Shown piece after piece: positions 50,456 to 58,802 of a stretch of DNA of 64,000 nt (the stretch's first letter is position 1; each line of letters opens with the position of its first letter). Under the pieces are notes generated by a model. That model ran no database searches. It was not told the origin of the DNA and was given only the letters and a program-made list of their open reading frames with translations. The translations under genes and the position numbers were made by a program. Source of the stretch: Lactovum sp047974165. GTDB lineage: Bacteria > Bacillota > Bacilli > Lactobacillales > Streptococcaceae. The stretch covers positions 1 to 64,000 of the forward strand of contig JBKECB010000091.1 of NCBI GenBank assembly GCA_047974165.1, read 5' to 3'.

Positions 50456-51139
50456 ATGAATTTATTTATATATTCTGATGAGTCAGGTGTATTTGATAAA
50501 CGATATAATGAAAAATTTGCTTTTGGTTGGCTTATTTTCAAAGAAAAAGAAGAAAAAGATATCGCAGTTAGAAAATACAAGGCGAAAGAAAGACAGATAC
50601 GAGAAAGCTATTCTGAAGATATGGAAATAAAAGCAAATCATATTAGAAGAAGACATAGAAATAAACTTTTTAAATCATTAAAAGATTATGAACGTGGAGC
50701 GATTGTTATTAATCAATCTGAAGTTTTAGATAATATTTTTGAAGATAAAAAAGTGAAACAAAGATATCTTGATTATGCTTATAAGGTTGGAGTAAAAAAG
50801 CACTTAAAAGATTTAATGAGATTAAAAATTATTTATTCTGAAGAAATAAAAAATATTTATTTCTATATTGATGAGCACAATACTGCGACAAATGGTATTT
50901 ATGAATTAAGAGAAAGCTTATTTCAGGAATTTAAGTATGGAACTTATAATAAAGATTGGGAAGTTCATTATCCTGCATTACTTCCAGAATTGAATGATTT
51001 ACAGGTCTATTTTTGTTCTTCAAAAACAACTCCCCTTGTTAGAGCAGCTGATTTGGTAGTTAATAGAGTTTATAATCATGCAATAGAAAAGAGCTTAGAA
51101 GAACTTAAAGAGAAAGTTTTTCTTAGTTGGCTTCCTTAA
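50456..51139 (+). CDS. DUF3800 domain protein
   Basis: A 227-residue protein with the DUF3800 pattern: IYSDESGVF at the start (Asp8, Glu9), FAFGWLIF, then YFYIDEHNTATNGIY (Asp139, Glu140) and the C-terminal LVRAADLVVNRVYNHA (Asp199). The spaced acidic residues suggest an RNase H-like nuclease fold. Basic segments (RRRHRNK near 64-70) could bind nucleic acid. It starts behind AAGGAA. It forms a self-contained unit with the upstream RNA and sits between the atp operon and a housekeeping gene. Such proteins occur in mobile and defence contexts; an RNA-controlled toxin or nuclease is the inference. Function is unproven. Confidence 0.85.
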   Translation: MNLFIYSDESGVFDKRYNEKFAFGWLIFKEKEEKDIAVRKYKAKERQIRESYSEDMEIKANHIRRRHRNKLFKSLKDYERGAIVINQSEVLDNIFEDKKVKQRYLDYAYKVGVKKHLKDLMRLKIIYSEEIKNIYFYIDEHNTATNGIYELRESLFQEFKYGTYNKDWEVHYPALLPELNDLQVYFCSSKTTPLVRAADLVVNRVYNHAIEKSLEELKEKVFLSWLP

Positions 51140-51206
51140 AAATAATGTTGATTTTTTATTATGATTTAATTAATAAAAAGTTCTTTTTTATTTTAAAAAA
51201 ATAAGG

Positions 51207-51212
51207 TATAAT
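51207..51212 (+). promoter_or_regulatory. -10 element of the HAD/MazG-like gene
   Basis: TATAAT at 51207-51212, six bases before the ATG at 51219; only a T-rich tract stands at the -35 position. Confidence 0.5.
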
Positions 51213-51218
51213 AAAAGA

Positions 51219-52622
51219 ATGTCTGAAGTAAAAGCAGTATTTTTTGATCTAGATGGGACACTTTTAACGCCAACACGTGGAATTGCAAGTTCAACACGAC
51301 AAGCTATTGTGGATTTAAGAAGAAATGGTATTTTAGTAGGGATTGCAACAGGTCGTGGTCCTGCTTTTGTTTTACCTTTATTAGAGGAATTAAATATTAA
51401 TTTTGCAGTAACTTATAATGGTCAATATATTTTAGATTTAAAAAATATCTATTATGAAAATCCAATGGATAAAAAATTACTGCAAGGAATTATTCGATAT
51501 GCTGCAGAAAATCATCGAGATTTATCATTTGGAAGAGCAGATGGTGTCACAGGTTCTGGTCTCTTAAAGTTTGGAGAATCTCGTATGGCTGGTTTTATTG
51601 CTGGGATTTTACCTGAATTTGTTGCAAATTTTGCAAAGACTTTTTTCAAGAACTTTGTTCGACAATTTAGACCAGTGGTTTATAATATTCATAAATTATT
51701 AAAAGAACCTATTTATCAGATTATGCTAGTGTCAACTTCAGATGAATCATCACGCTTAGAACAAAAATTTACAAATCTAGGAATTACGCGTTCTAATCCT
51801 TATTCAGCAGATCTTTTAACAAAGGGGGTTTCGAAGTTAGCGGGAATTAAAAGATTAGGATCAATTTTTGATTTTGAACTTTCAGAGGTGATGACTTTTG
51901 GAGATTCAGACAATGACATTCAAATGTTAGAAGGTGTTGGTTATGGAATTGCGATGGGGAATGCTAATGCTGAAGTTAAAAATATCGCAAGTTATGTGAC
52001 GGCAAGTAATAATTCAGATGGTGTTGCTAAAGCACTAGCTTATTATGGCTTGATACATTTTGATGAACATGCAAACTTTATGTCAAAAGATCAAGAGTTT
52101 AATAAAGTTAAAGAATTTCATCGTCTGATGGATGGAAAAACACAAGAAATGCCTAAAGTTTTCCAGCCTGAAGAAGCTAGTCATCGTGCAGATTTTCTAG
52201 TAGAAGAAATTATTGAGATGTTAAAGGCTGTCACAGGAGAAGACCATCAAACATTTAAAAGTCTGATAGAGAAATTACATTCAGATGTAGATAAAGCAGC
52301 AGATAAAGTCTTGAAAAAAGAAGAGGCTAAACAAGGAAATCGAGATTCTCTGACAGAGCAGACCGATAGTTTGATTGATTTGTTGTACTTTGCTTACGGA
52401 AATCTTGTTCTTTCAGGCGTTGATCCGATTGAAATTTTTGGACATGTGCATAAGGCGAATATGGCAAAGATTTTTAAAGATGGACAGGCACATTTTGATC
52501 AAGAAACAGGGAAAATATTAAAGCCAGATGACTGGGAAAGTAAATATGCCCCTGAAAAAGATATCCGTCGAGAACTTAATCGACAAATCAGAGTGGCAAA
52601 TAAAAAGATAAAGGGAAGATAG
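51219..52622 (+). CDS. HAD-IIB hydrolase fused to a MazG-like pyrophosphohydrolase domain
   Basis: A 467-residue protein with two domains. Residues 1-275 are a Cof-type HAD phosphatase: nucleophile Asp10 in FFDLDGTLL, GIATGRG, Lys in LTKGVSKLAGI and GDSDNDIQML. Residues about 295-467 are all helical, with the acidic pattern FLVEEIIEMLKAV followed by TDSLIDLLYFAYGNLVLSGV, as in all-alpha NTP pyrophosphatases. The pairing suggests removal of unusual nucleotides in two steps, but the substrate is unknown. No Shine-Dalgarno; the -10 box ends 6 bases before the ATG, so the message may be leaderless. Confidence 0.85.
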   Translation: MSEVKAVFFDLDGTLLTPTRGIASSTRQAIVDLRRNGILVGIATGRGPAFVLPLLEELNINFAVTYNGQYILDLKNIYYENPMDKKLLQGIIRYAAENHRDLSFGRADGVTGSGLLKFGESRMAGFIAGILPEFVANFAKTFFKNFVRQFRPVVYNIHKLLKEPIYQIMLVSTSDESSRLEQKFTNLGITRSNPYSADLLTKGVSKLAGIKRLGSIFDFELSEVMTFGDSDNDIQMLEGVGYGIAMGNANAEVKNIASYVTASNNSDGVAKALAYYGLIHFDEHANFMSKDQEFNKVKEFHRLMDGKTQEMPKVFQPEEASHRADFLVEEIIEMLKAVTGEDHQTFKSLIEKLHSDVDKAADKVLKKEEAKQGNRDSLTEQTDSLIDLLYFAYGNLVLSGVDPIEIFGHVHKANMAKIFKDGQAHFDQETGKILKPDDWESKYAPEKDIRRELNRQIRVANKKIKGR

Positions 52623-52651
52623 TTTCTTCTGAATTTATAAGAAAAGTCTTT

Positions 52652-52688
52652 AAAAAGATATTAATTGGGAGTAGATTAATATCTTTTT
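52652..52688 (+). terminator. Terminator of the HAD/MazG-like gene
   Basis: AAAAAGATATTAAT (52652-52665) and ATTAATATCTTTTT (52675-52688) form a perfect 14-base stem. Confidence 0.85.
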
Positions 52689-52728
52689 AGTTTTAAACTA
52701 AGTTTTTTTTAATTTCTCAGTAGAAATA

Positions 52729-52737
52729 TGTTAAAAT
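52729..52737 (+). promoter_or_regulatory. Extended -10 promoter of gdpP
   Basis: TGTTAAAAT at 52729-52737, followed by AAAAGGA and the ATG at 52753. Confidence 0.62.
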
Positions 52738-52752
52738 AGAAAAAGGAAATTC

Positions 52753-54741
52753 ATGAATAAAAAAAATAAGTTGACTCTAAGTCTTGTCAGTATTATTGTT
52801 ATTTTAACATTTATAGAAACATCAGTTTTGATTTTCTTTGGTAAGGTCATGATTTTTAATTTAAAAAATCCGCTCCATAGCTTTATGGTTCTTTTCGTCA
52901 TTAATTTGATTTTATATCTTATTTTTATTTTTATCCAAAGGAGATTTTTTATCTCACAAAATGAAGTTATTCAATTTGTCAATGAACAAGCAGACGATTC
53001 ACTAAAGACAACTTTAGAAAACTTGCCAGTAGCTATTATTCGATTTAACTCAAAAGACTATCAGGCGGAATGGTACAATAAGTATAGTGAATTTATTTTT
53101 AACTCTAATGAAAAAGAAATAGATGCTAACTTGATTAAAGAAATTTTAGAAAAAAAAGAAGAGTCCAGTCTTTATCAATTTTCTGAAAGATATTATAGAA
53201 TAACAATAGATGATAAAAAGTCAATTTTATATTTACAAGATGTAACAACTGAGAAAGAAAGTAAGATTAATCTTGGTGACCGCCGTCCCATTATCGGTGT
53301 TATTTCGATAGATAATTATGATGAACAAACAGATACTCTGACAGAAGGTGAGAAGTCAATTATTAATAGTTTTATTGCGACTTTTCTTGAAGATTTTGCC
53401 TTATCTAAAAAAATGTATTTGAGAAGGCAGACTGCTGAACGTTTTATCTTTTTTTCATATTATCAAGTTCTTTCAAGTATGATGGAAAATAATTTTGTAA
53501 GTTTAATTGATGAATTTAGAAAGCAAGCAACTGAGAAAAATTTAAATCTTTCTTTGTCTGTTGGTATCTCTTATGGAGTGATTGATTTTTCAGCTATAGG
53601 TAAAACTTCGCTAAATAATTTAGAACTTGCTCTTATTCGTGGTGGAAATCAAGTCGTTGTTAAAGAAAATAATACGCAAGCTCACGCCTTATACTTTGGT
53701 GGAAATTCAGAATCACGTCTAATTAAATCTAGAACACGTGTTCGTGCAATTTCATCTATGTTAAAAAATATTATTACAGAATCAGAACAAGTTTTTATTG
53801 TAGGACATAAATTTCCAGATATGGATGCACTAGGCTCATCAATTGTAATGAAAAATTTTGCTCTGTCTGTAGATAAAAAAGAAGTTTATATTGTTTATGA
53901 CGAAAGTCAATTACAAGATGATATTAAGCGTGCCATTGACAAGATTAATGAAGATGAAGAAGTTGCAAGTCATATTTTACGATTAGAAGAAGCAAAAAAG
54001 ATAAAGAGAGAGAATTCACTTTTGATTATGGTTGACCATTCAAAATTACAGCAGACTTTAGATAGAGAGTTTTATAATTATTTTTCAAAAGTTCTAGTTA
54101 TCGACCATCATCGGCGTGATGAGGATTTTCCAGAAAATTCTCTCCTTTCTTATATCGAGTCAGCAGCAAGCTCAGCTACAGAGATGACAGTGGAAATTTT
54201 ACAATTCCAAGAAGCAACAGAAGTTTCAATGACGCCGACAGAAGCCTCGATTGCATTAGCAGGTATTTCTGTTGATACGCAATCCTTTACACGAACAAAT
54301 ACCTTCAAAGCTTTTGAAGCAGCGTCTTATTTGCGTCAGCAAGGAGCTAGTAACGAGATGGTCCAGTATTTTTTAGCAACAGATTTTGAAACTTTTAAAG
54401 CAGTAAACGAAATCGTGTTAAAGGCAGAGATAACGGATAAAAAAGTTGCAATTGCTCAAGCTCAGGAAGATAAAAAATATCGTAATGTAACACTTGCTCA
54501 GGCGGCAGATAAATTATTAAGCATGAAAAATGTTGAGACAAGTTTTACTATGGCCTATGCTCAAACAGGAGAGGTCCTAATTTCAGCTCGAAGTAATGGG
54601 AAGGTAAATGTTCAGCTAGTTATGGAAAAATTAGGTGGTGGTGGTCATTTTGAAGCTGCAGCTACTCAAATTTCAGATAAAAACTTAAATGAAGTTAAAG
54701 AAGAATTATTAAAAGTAATTAGAGAAAGTGAGGAAAAATAA
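52753..54741 (+). CDS. gdpP: Cyclic-di-AMP phosphodiesterase GdpP
   Basis: A 662-residue membrane protein that hydrolyses c-di-AMP to pApA. Two membrane helices (about 9-30 and 37-62), a PAS domain (75-165), a degenerate GGDEF domain (170-305), a DHH domain (GHKFPDMDALGSSIVMKN, MVDHSK, VIDHHRRDEDF) and a DHHA1 domain with GGGGHFEAAA. All DHH metal ligands appear present. It controls osmolyte balance, wall stress and beta-lactam tolerance through c-di-AMP. Followed after two bases by rplI, the usual neighbour. Confidence 0.95.
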   Translation: MNKKNKLTLSLVSIIVILTFIETSVLIFFGKVMIFNLKNPLHSFMVLFVINLILYLIFIFIQRRFFISQNEVIQFVNEQADDSLKTTLENLPVAIIRFNSKDYQAEWYNKYSEFIFNSNEKEIDANLIKEILEKKEESSLYQFSERYYRITIDDKKSILYLQDVTTEKESKINLGDRRPIIGVISIDNYDEQTDTLTEGEKSIINSFIATFLEDFALSKKMYLRRQTAERFIFFSYYQVLSSMMENNFVSLIDEFRKQATEKNLNLSLSVGISYGVIDFSAIGKTSLNNLELALIRGGNQVVVKENNTQAHALYFGGNSESRLIKSRTRVRAISSMLKNIITESEQVFIVGHKFPDMDALGSSIVMKNFALSVDKKEVYIVYDESQLQDDIKRAIDKINEDEEVASHILRLEEAKKIKRENSLLIMVDHSKLQQTLDREFYNYFSKVLVIDHHRRDEDFPENSLLSYIESAASSATEMTVEILQFQEATEVSMTPTEASIALAGISVDTQSFTRTNTFKAFEAASYLRQQGASNEMVQYFLATDFETFKAVNEIVLKAEITDKKVAIAQAQEDKKYRNVTLAQAADKLLSMKNVETSFTMAYAQTGEVLISARSNGKVNVQLVMEKLGGGGHFEAAATQISDKNLNEVKEELLKVIRESEEK

Positions 54742-54743
54742 TT

Positions 54744-55199
54744 ATGAAGGTTATTTTTTTACAAGATGTTAAAGGTAAAGGAAAAAAAGGAGAAGTCAAG
54801 GAAGTTTCTGATGGATATGCTCAAAACTTCTTAATTAAAAAAAATTTAGCTCAAGCAGCAACAGGTCAAAATTTAGCAAGTTTGGCAGGGCAAAAAAAAG
54901 CATATGCACGTGATGAAGCAGATGCTCTAGCTAATGCTCAACTATTGAAAAATCAATTAGAAGCAGAAGGAGTTGTTGTTGAATTAAAGGAGAAAGTTGG
55001 AACAGATAGTCGCTTGTTTGGAGCAATTAACTCAAAAAAAATAGCCGATGCCTTTAATGAACAATATGGAATGAAATTAGATAAACATAAAATAATTTTA
55101 GAAAATCCTATTCGTGCATTGGGAGAACGTGATGTCCCTATAAAATTACATCCTAAGGTTACAGCAAAAGTTAGGATACGCGTAAGTGAAGGGAAATAA
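54744..55199 (+). CDS. rplI: 50S ribosomal protein L9
   Basis: A 151-residue ribosomal protein. The N-terminal domain MKVIFLQDVKGKGKKGEVKE contains the L9 signature, joined by a long helix to the C-terminal RNA-binding domain (SRLFGAINSKKIADAF, VPIKLHPKVTAKVRIRV). It lies between gdpP and the replicative helicase gene, a conserved order in Firmicutes. Confidence 0.97.
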   Translation: MKVIFLQDVKGKGKKGEVKEVSDGYAQNFLIKKNLAQAATGQNLASLAGQKKAYARDEADALANAQLLKNQLEAEGVVVELKEKVGTDSRLFGAINSKKIADAFNEQYGMKLDKHKIILENPIRALGERDVPIKLHPKVTAKVRIRVSEGK

Positions 55200-55206
55200 T
55201 TATGGT

Positions 55207-56559
55207 ATGGATGGAAGCAAGAAAATACCTAAAGATCTAGAAGCAGAGAAATCTGTACTTGGAGCTATTATTTTAAGTAATGATTGCTTTCTTGATGTTA
55301 AGGAGCAACTGTCTGCAGAAGATTTTTACCTAACAGCCAATAAATTAGTCTTCCAGGCAATGGAAGACTTGTCAGATAAAAGAGAACCGATTGATTATAT
55401 TAGTTTAAATGCTTATTTTGAAAGTCGCTCTATTCAAGATCAAGTTGGTGGTCTTACATTTTTAAACCGTTTGACAGAAGATATGCCGCTTACTTCCAGA
55501 GCTGTATATTATGCTAAAATAGTAAAAGAGCGTTCACAGCAACGAGCAATAATAAAAGAACTCACAGCAACAGTTGATCTTGCTTATCAGTCGGAAGAAA
55601 GTTCTGAGGACTTACTGGCTCGTACTGAAAAAAATATCTTAAAAATTTCTCAAGGTCAAAATCGGACAAGTTTTATTAAGCTTTCAGATGTTATTGACAA
55701 TAGTTTTGCAGAGATTGAAGCGCGCTCAAAAAATAAAAGTGATGTGACAGGACTTGCCACACATTTTATTGAGTTGGATCGTTTGACGACAGGATTCCAT
55801 GAAGAAGAGTTAATTATTTTAGCTGCTCGACCAGGTGTAGGTAAGACAGCTTTTGCTTTAAATATTGCAGAAAATATTGCAACCTCAAGTAATAAGGCAG
55901 TTGTAATTTTCTCTCTTGAAATGAGTGTTGAAAGCCTGGTAGATAGGATGCTAGCAGCAACGGGCCCTATAAACGGTTATAGCATTCGTACCGGAAACCT
56001 TACCGAGAGAGAATGGGAAAATCTTGTGCATGCTAATAATATTTTGTCAAAGGCAGATATTTATGCTGACGATACACCCGGTATTAAAGTCTCGGAAATC
56101 CGAGCAAAATGTAGACGGCTAGCTCGTGAAATAGATAATTTAGGTTTGATTGTTATTGATTATTTACAACTTATTTCAGGAAATGGTAAAGAGAATCGAC
56201 AGCAAGAAGTTTCAGATATTTCTAGACAGTTAAAAATTTTAGCAAAGGAATTAAAAGTTCCAGTAATTGCACTAAGTCAGCTATCACGTAGCGTAGAAAC
56301 ACGTGATAATAAACGCCCACGTTTATCTGATTTGCGTGAGTCGGGTTCGATAGAGCAAGATGCAGACATCGTAGCCTTTCTTTACCGTGAAGATTACTAT
56401 GCAAGAGATGGAGAAAGTGAAGAAGGTGAAGAAGTCGATGATTCAGTTGAAATTATCATTGAAAAAAATCGTTCTGGAAGCCGTGGAACTGCAAAATTAA
56501 GATTTATAAAAGAATATAATAAATTTGTAAATATTGAATATTATCAAGTAGAAAATTAA
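55207..56559 (+). CDS. dnaB: Replicative DNA helicase (DnaB family; DnaC of Bacillus)
   Basis: About 450 residues; the hexameric 5'-3' helicase of the replication fork. The N-terminal domain begins KIPKDLEAEKSVLGAIILSN; the RecA-like motor has Walker A AARPGVGKTAFALN, VIFSLEMS, Walker B LIVIDYLQLISG and the DLRESGSIEQDADIVAFLYR motif. The start is not certain: ATG 55207 fits the family but stands 13 bases from GAAGGGA; GTG 55186 would add seven residues and overlap rplI. Confidence 0.95.
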   Translation: MDGSKKIPKDLEAEKSVLGAIILSNDCFLDVKEQLSAEDFYLTANKLVFQAMEDLSDKREPIDYISLNAYFESRSIQDQVGGLTFLNRLTEDMPLTSRAVYYAKIVKERSQQRAIIKELTATVDLAYQSEESSEDLLARTEKNILKISQGQNRTSFIKLSDVIDNSFAEIEARSKNKSDVTGLATHFIELDRLTTGFHEEELIILAARPGVGKTAFALNIAENIATSSNKAVVIFSLEMSVESLVDRMLAATGPINGYSIRTGNLTEREWENLVHANNILSKADIYADDTPGIKVSEIRAKCRRLAREIDNLGLIVIDYLQLISGNGKENRQQEVSDISRQLKILAKELKVPVIALSQLSRSVETRDNKRPRLSDLRESGSIEQDADIVAFLYREDYYARDGESEEGEEVDDSVEIIIEKNRSGSRGTAKLRFIKEYNKFVNIEYYQVEN

Positions 56560-56569
56560 TTGTAAATCA

Positions 56570-56578
56570 TGTTATAAT
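56570..56578 (+). promoter_or_regulatory. Extended -10 promoter of veg
   Basis: TGTTATAAT at 56570-56578, just after the helicase gene. Confidence 0.7.
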
Positions 56579-56603
56579 TAAAGTTGATAAAATTGGAGGA
56601 AGT

Positions 56604-56849
56604 ATGGAACAACAACAAGAAGTCGGGAAAGTAGTAGATATCCGTAAAGAAGTAGAGAAGCATTTAAATAAAGAAATTGAGATTACGTCTCAATATGGAC
56701 GAAAACGTGAAAATAGACATAGAGTGAAATTAATAGAAGTTTACAGTACTCATTTTATTGTTGAAAATATTCCCTTGAGAGGTCCAAGCATTCGTGAGTC
56801 TTATCAATATGCAGATATTTTAACTCAAACGATATTAATTCATTATTAA
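56604..56849 (+). CDS. veg: Veg family protein
   Basis: An 81-residue protein with the Veg pattern: VVDIRKEVEKHLNKEIEITS near the start and GRKRENRHRVKLIEVYSTHF in the middle. In Bacillus, Veg is linked to biofilm regulation; the biochemical role is unknown. It has its own promoter and starts behind GGAGGA. Intact. Confidence 0.9.
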   Translation: MEQQQEVGKVVDIRKEVEKHLNKEIEITSQYGRKRENRHRVKLIEVYSTHFIVENIPLRGPSIRESYQYADILTQTILIHY

Positions 56850-56885
56850 CAATTAGTAACAAAAATATGATTAAAGGAGAAAAAA

Positions 56886-57680
56886 GTGATACCAGAAGAA
56901 CCATCTATTGATTGGAAAATGTTAGCCCTAGAAAATAGTCAGTCAAAAACAACTTTTATGGGGACATTTGGCAGTCAAAAAGTTTTTATAAAGTCAAATG
57001 CAAACCCAATTTTACCTAGTCTTTCTTCTGAAGGAATTTCTCCAAAAATTCAATGGATTCGTAAGATAGAAAATGGCGATACACTTACTGCTCAATCTTG
57101 GATTGAAGGAAGGACGCTTAAGGAAGATGAACTTTATGATGATCAAGTATATGAAATTTTAAAGAAATTACATACAAGTCGAACATTACGTGATTCCTTT
57201 TCAAATTTTAACCGCTTAATTTCACGTCCAGCAGAAATGTTGCGAGACCTAGTAATATCAGAAAATTCGGTAATTGCTACGAATACTTTTCTGAAAAATA
57301 TTGTAGATGATATGATGAAAACGGTGCCTATTTTAAATAATTTGGGTATTGTTGTTGTCCACGGTAATATTGTTCCAGAAAATTGGCTTAAAGATGAAAA
57401 AACAGGAAAAATTTATCTGACTGGATGGGATAATGTAAGTTTAGGTGATGCCTTTTTAGATAATGCTTTTTTATTGTCTCATTATATACCGAAGGAAGAG
57501 TGGGGGATTTGGTTAGCAAAATCAGGGGATCATTTATCAGACGTTGTGACGATTTCTAAGCTTATTTGGTACGGAAAACTTTCTTTTTTGAGACAAATAC
57601 AAAAGTATTTATTGATGGGAAATACTGTAGCAGCAAATGCAGAAATTCAAGCTTTACGTAAGTTTAAGGATTCATTTTAA
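56886..57680 (+). CDS. ccrZ: CcrZ-like phosphotransferase with altered catalytic residues
   Basis: A 264-residue protein of the choline/aminoglycoside kinase fold, located directly before trmB as ccrZ is in streptococci. CcrZ of pneumococcus acts on DnaA to time replication initiation. Recognisable are FIKSN in the N-lobe and VVHGNIVPENW with YLTGWDNVSLGD in the C-lobe. From memory, pneumococcal CcrZ has HGD and VDWD at these places. Here Asn161 replaces the catalytic-loop Asp and Gly180 the metal-binding Asp, while His159 and Asn166 remain. It may be a pseudokinase or use a shifted Asp182. It overlaps trmB by one base. Confidence 0.82.
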   Translation: MIPEEPSIDWKMLALENSQSKTTFMGTFGSQKVFIKSNANPILPSLSSEGISPKIQWIRKIENGDTLTAQSWIEGRTLKEDELYDDQVYEILKKLHTSRTLRDSFSNFNRLISRPAEMLRDLVISENSVIATNTFLKNIVDDMMKTVPILNNLGIVVVHGNIVPENWLKDEKTGKIYLTGWDNVSLGDAFLDNAFLLSHYIPKEEWGIWLAKSGDHLSDVVTISKLIWYGKLSFLRQIQKYLLMGNTVAANAEIQALRKFKDSF

Positions 57681-58324
57681 TGAGAGTAAAAAAAAGAAAA
57701 GGAGCTGAGGAATTACTAGCAGCTCATCCTGATATTGTCTTGACGGAAGCTAAAGACTGGAAAAAAGTTTTTGGGAATTCAAATGATATTCATATAGAAG
57801 TTGGTTGTGGAAAAGGTGATTTTATTGTTGCGATGGCTCAAAAGCATCCGGAGATAAATTATGTGGCTATAGACTTACAGTCAACAGTTATCTCTTATGC
57901 TCTAGATAAAGTTTTAGCAAGTCAACTTTCAAATGTTCGATTAGTTTGGACTGATGGGAGAGAATTGACAGAGTATTTTAATAAGTCACAAATTTCTCTC
58001 TTGTATTTAAATTTTTCAGATCCTTGGCCTAAAGGTCGCCATGAAAAAAGACGTTTAACACATGCAGATTTTTTAAAAATATATGAAAATCTTCTAAAAG
58101 AAAATGGAGAGATTCACTTTAAGACAGATAATCAAGGCTTATTTGAATATAGTTTGGTATCAATGAGTCAGTATGGAATGAGGTTAAAAAAGGTATGGCT
58201 AAACCTTCATGAAGATTTAGAATTTTCTAAGGAAAATGCACTAACAGAGTATGAAAAGAAATTTTCCATAAGAGGAAGAATTTATAGACTTGAAGCTCAA
58301 TTTTTAGCAAAAGAGTCAAACTAA
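57680..58324 (+). CDS. trmB: tRNA (guanine-N7)-methyltransferase
   Basis: A 214-residue SAM-dependent enzyme that makes m7G46 in tRNA. The SAM motif is IEVGCGKGDFI, and the family signature SDPWPKGRHEKRRLTH is intact. It overlaps ccrZ by one base, so the two are co-translated. Confidence 0.96.
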   Translation: MRVKKRKGAEELLAAHPDIVLTEAKDWKKVFGNSNDIHIEVGCGKGDFIVAMAQKHPEINYVAIDLQSTVISYALDKVLASQLSNVRLVWTDGRELTEYFNKSQISLLYLNFSDPWPKGRHEKRRLTHADFLKIYENLLKENGEIHFKTDNQGLFEYSLVSMSQYGMRLKKVWLNLHEDLEFSKENALTEYEKKFSIRGRIYRLEAQFLAKESN

Positions 58325-58354
58325 TAAATATATCATGAAAGAAGTGAGAAAAGG

Positions 58355-58801
58355 ATGAAGTGTCCACGTTGTCAGTCAGAAGATTTGAAAGTTTTAGATA
58401 CGCGTGCAGGTGATAATTCAGTTCGAAGACGAAGAAAGTGTTTGTCCTGTGCCTATCGATTTACAACTTATGAGCGTATTGAAGAGCCAGCTTTACTTGT
58501 TATAAAAAAAGATCAAACACGCGATATATTTGATCGTGAAAAAATTATTCATGGTATTATTAGAAGTGCTCAAAATCGCCCAATTTCTAGAGAGGCGATT
58601 GAAGATCTTGTAGATGATATTGAGCAAGAAATTAAGAGAATGACAGAAGGTGAAATTCAAAGTGAGCAAATTGGTAAAATTGTTATGGATAAATTATCAA
58701 ATCTTGATGAGATTACCTATATTCGCTTTGCGTCTGTTTATCATTCATTTAAAGATATCAGTGAGTTTGAACAATTGTTAAGGGAGATGGCTAAGGAATA
58801 A
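58355..58801 (+). CDS. nrdR: Transcriptional repressor NrdR
   Basis: A 148-residue regulator of ribonucleotide reductase genes. Zinc ribbon at the start (CPRCQ and RRKCLSC, four Cys) and an ATP-cone domain (VIKKDQTRDIFDREKIIHGI) that senses ATP/dATP. It begins behind AAAGG and is followed one base later by the replication initiation gene, the usual lactococcal and streptococcal layout linking dNTP control to replication. Confidence 0.96.
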   Translation: MKCPRCQSEDLKVLDTRAGDNSVRRRRKCLSCAYRFTTYERIEEPALLVIKKDQTRDIFDREKIIHGIIRSAQNRPISREAIEDLVDDIEQEIKRMTEGEIQSEQIGKIVMDKLSNLDEITYIRFASVYHSFKDISEFEQLLREMAKE

Positions 58802-58802
58802 G

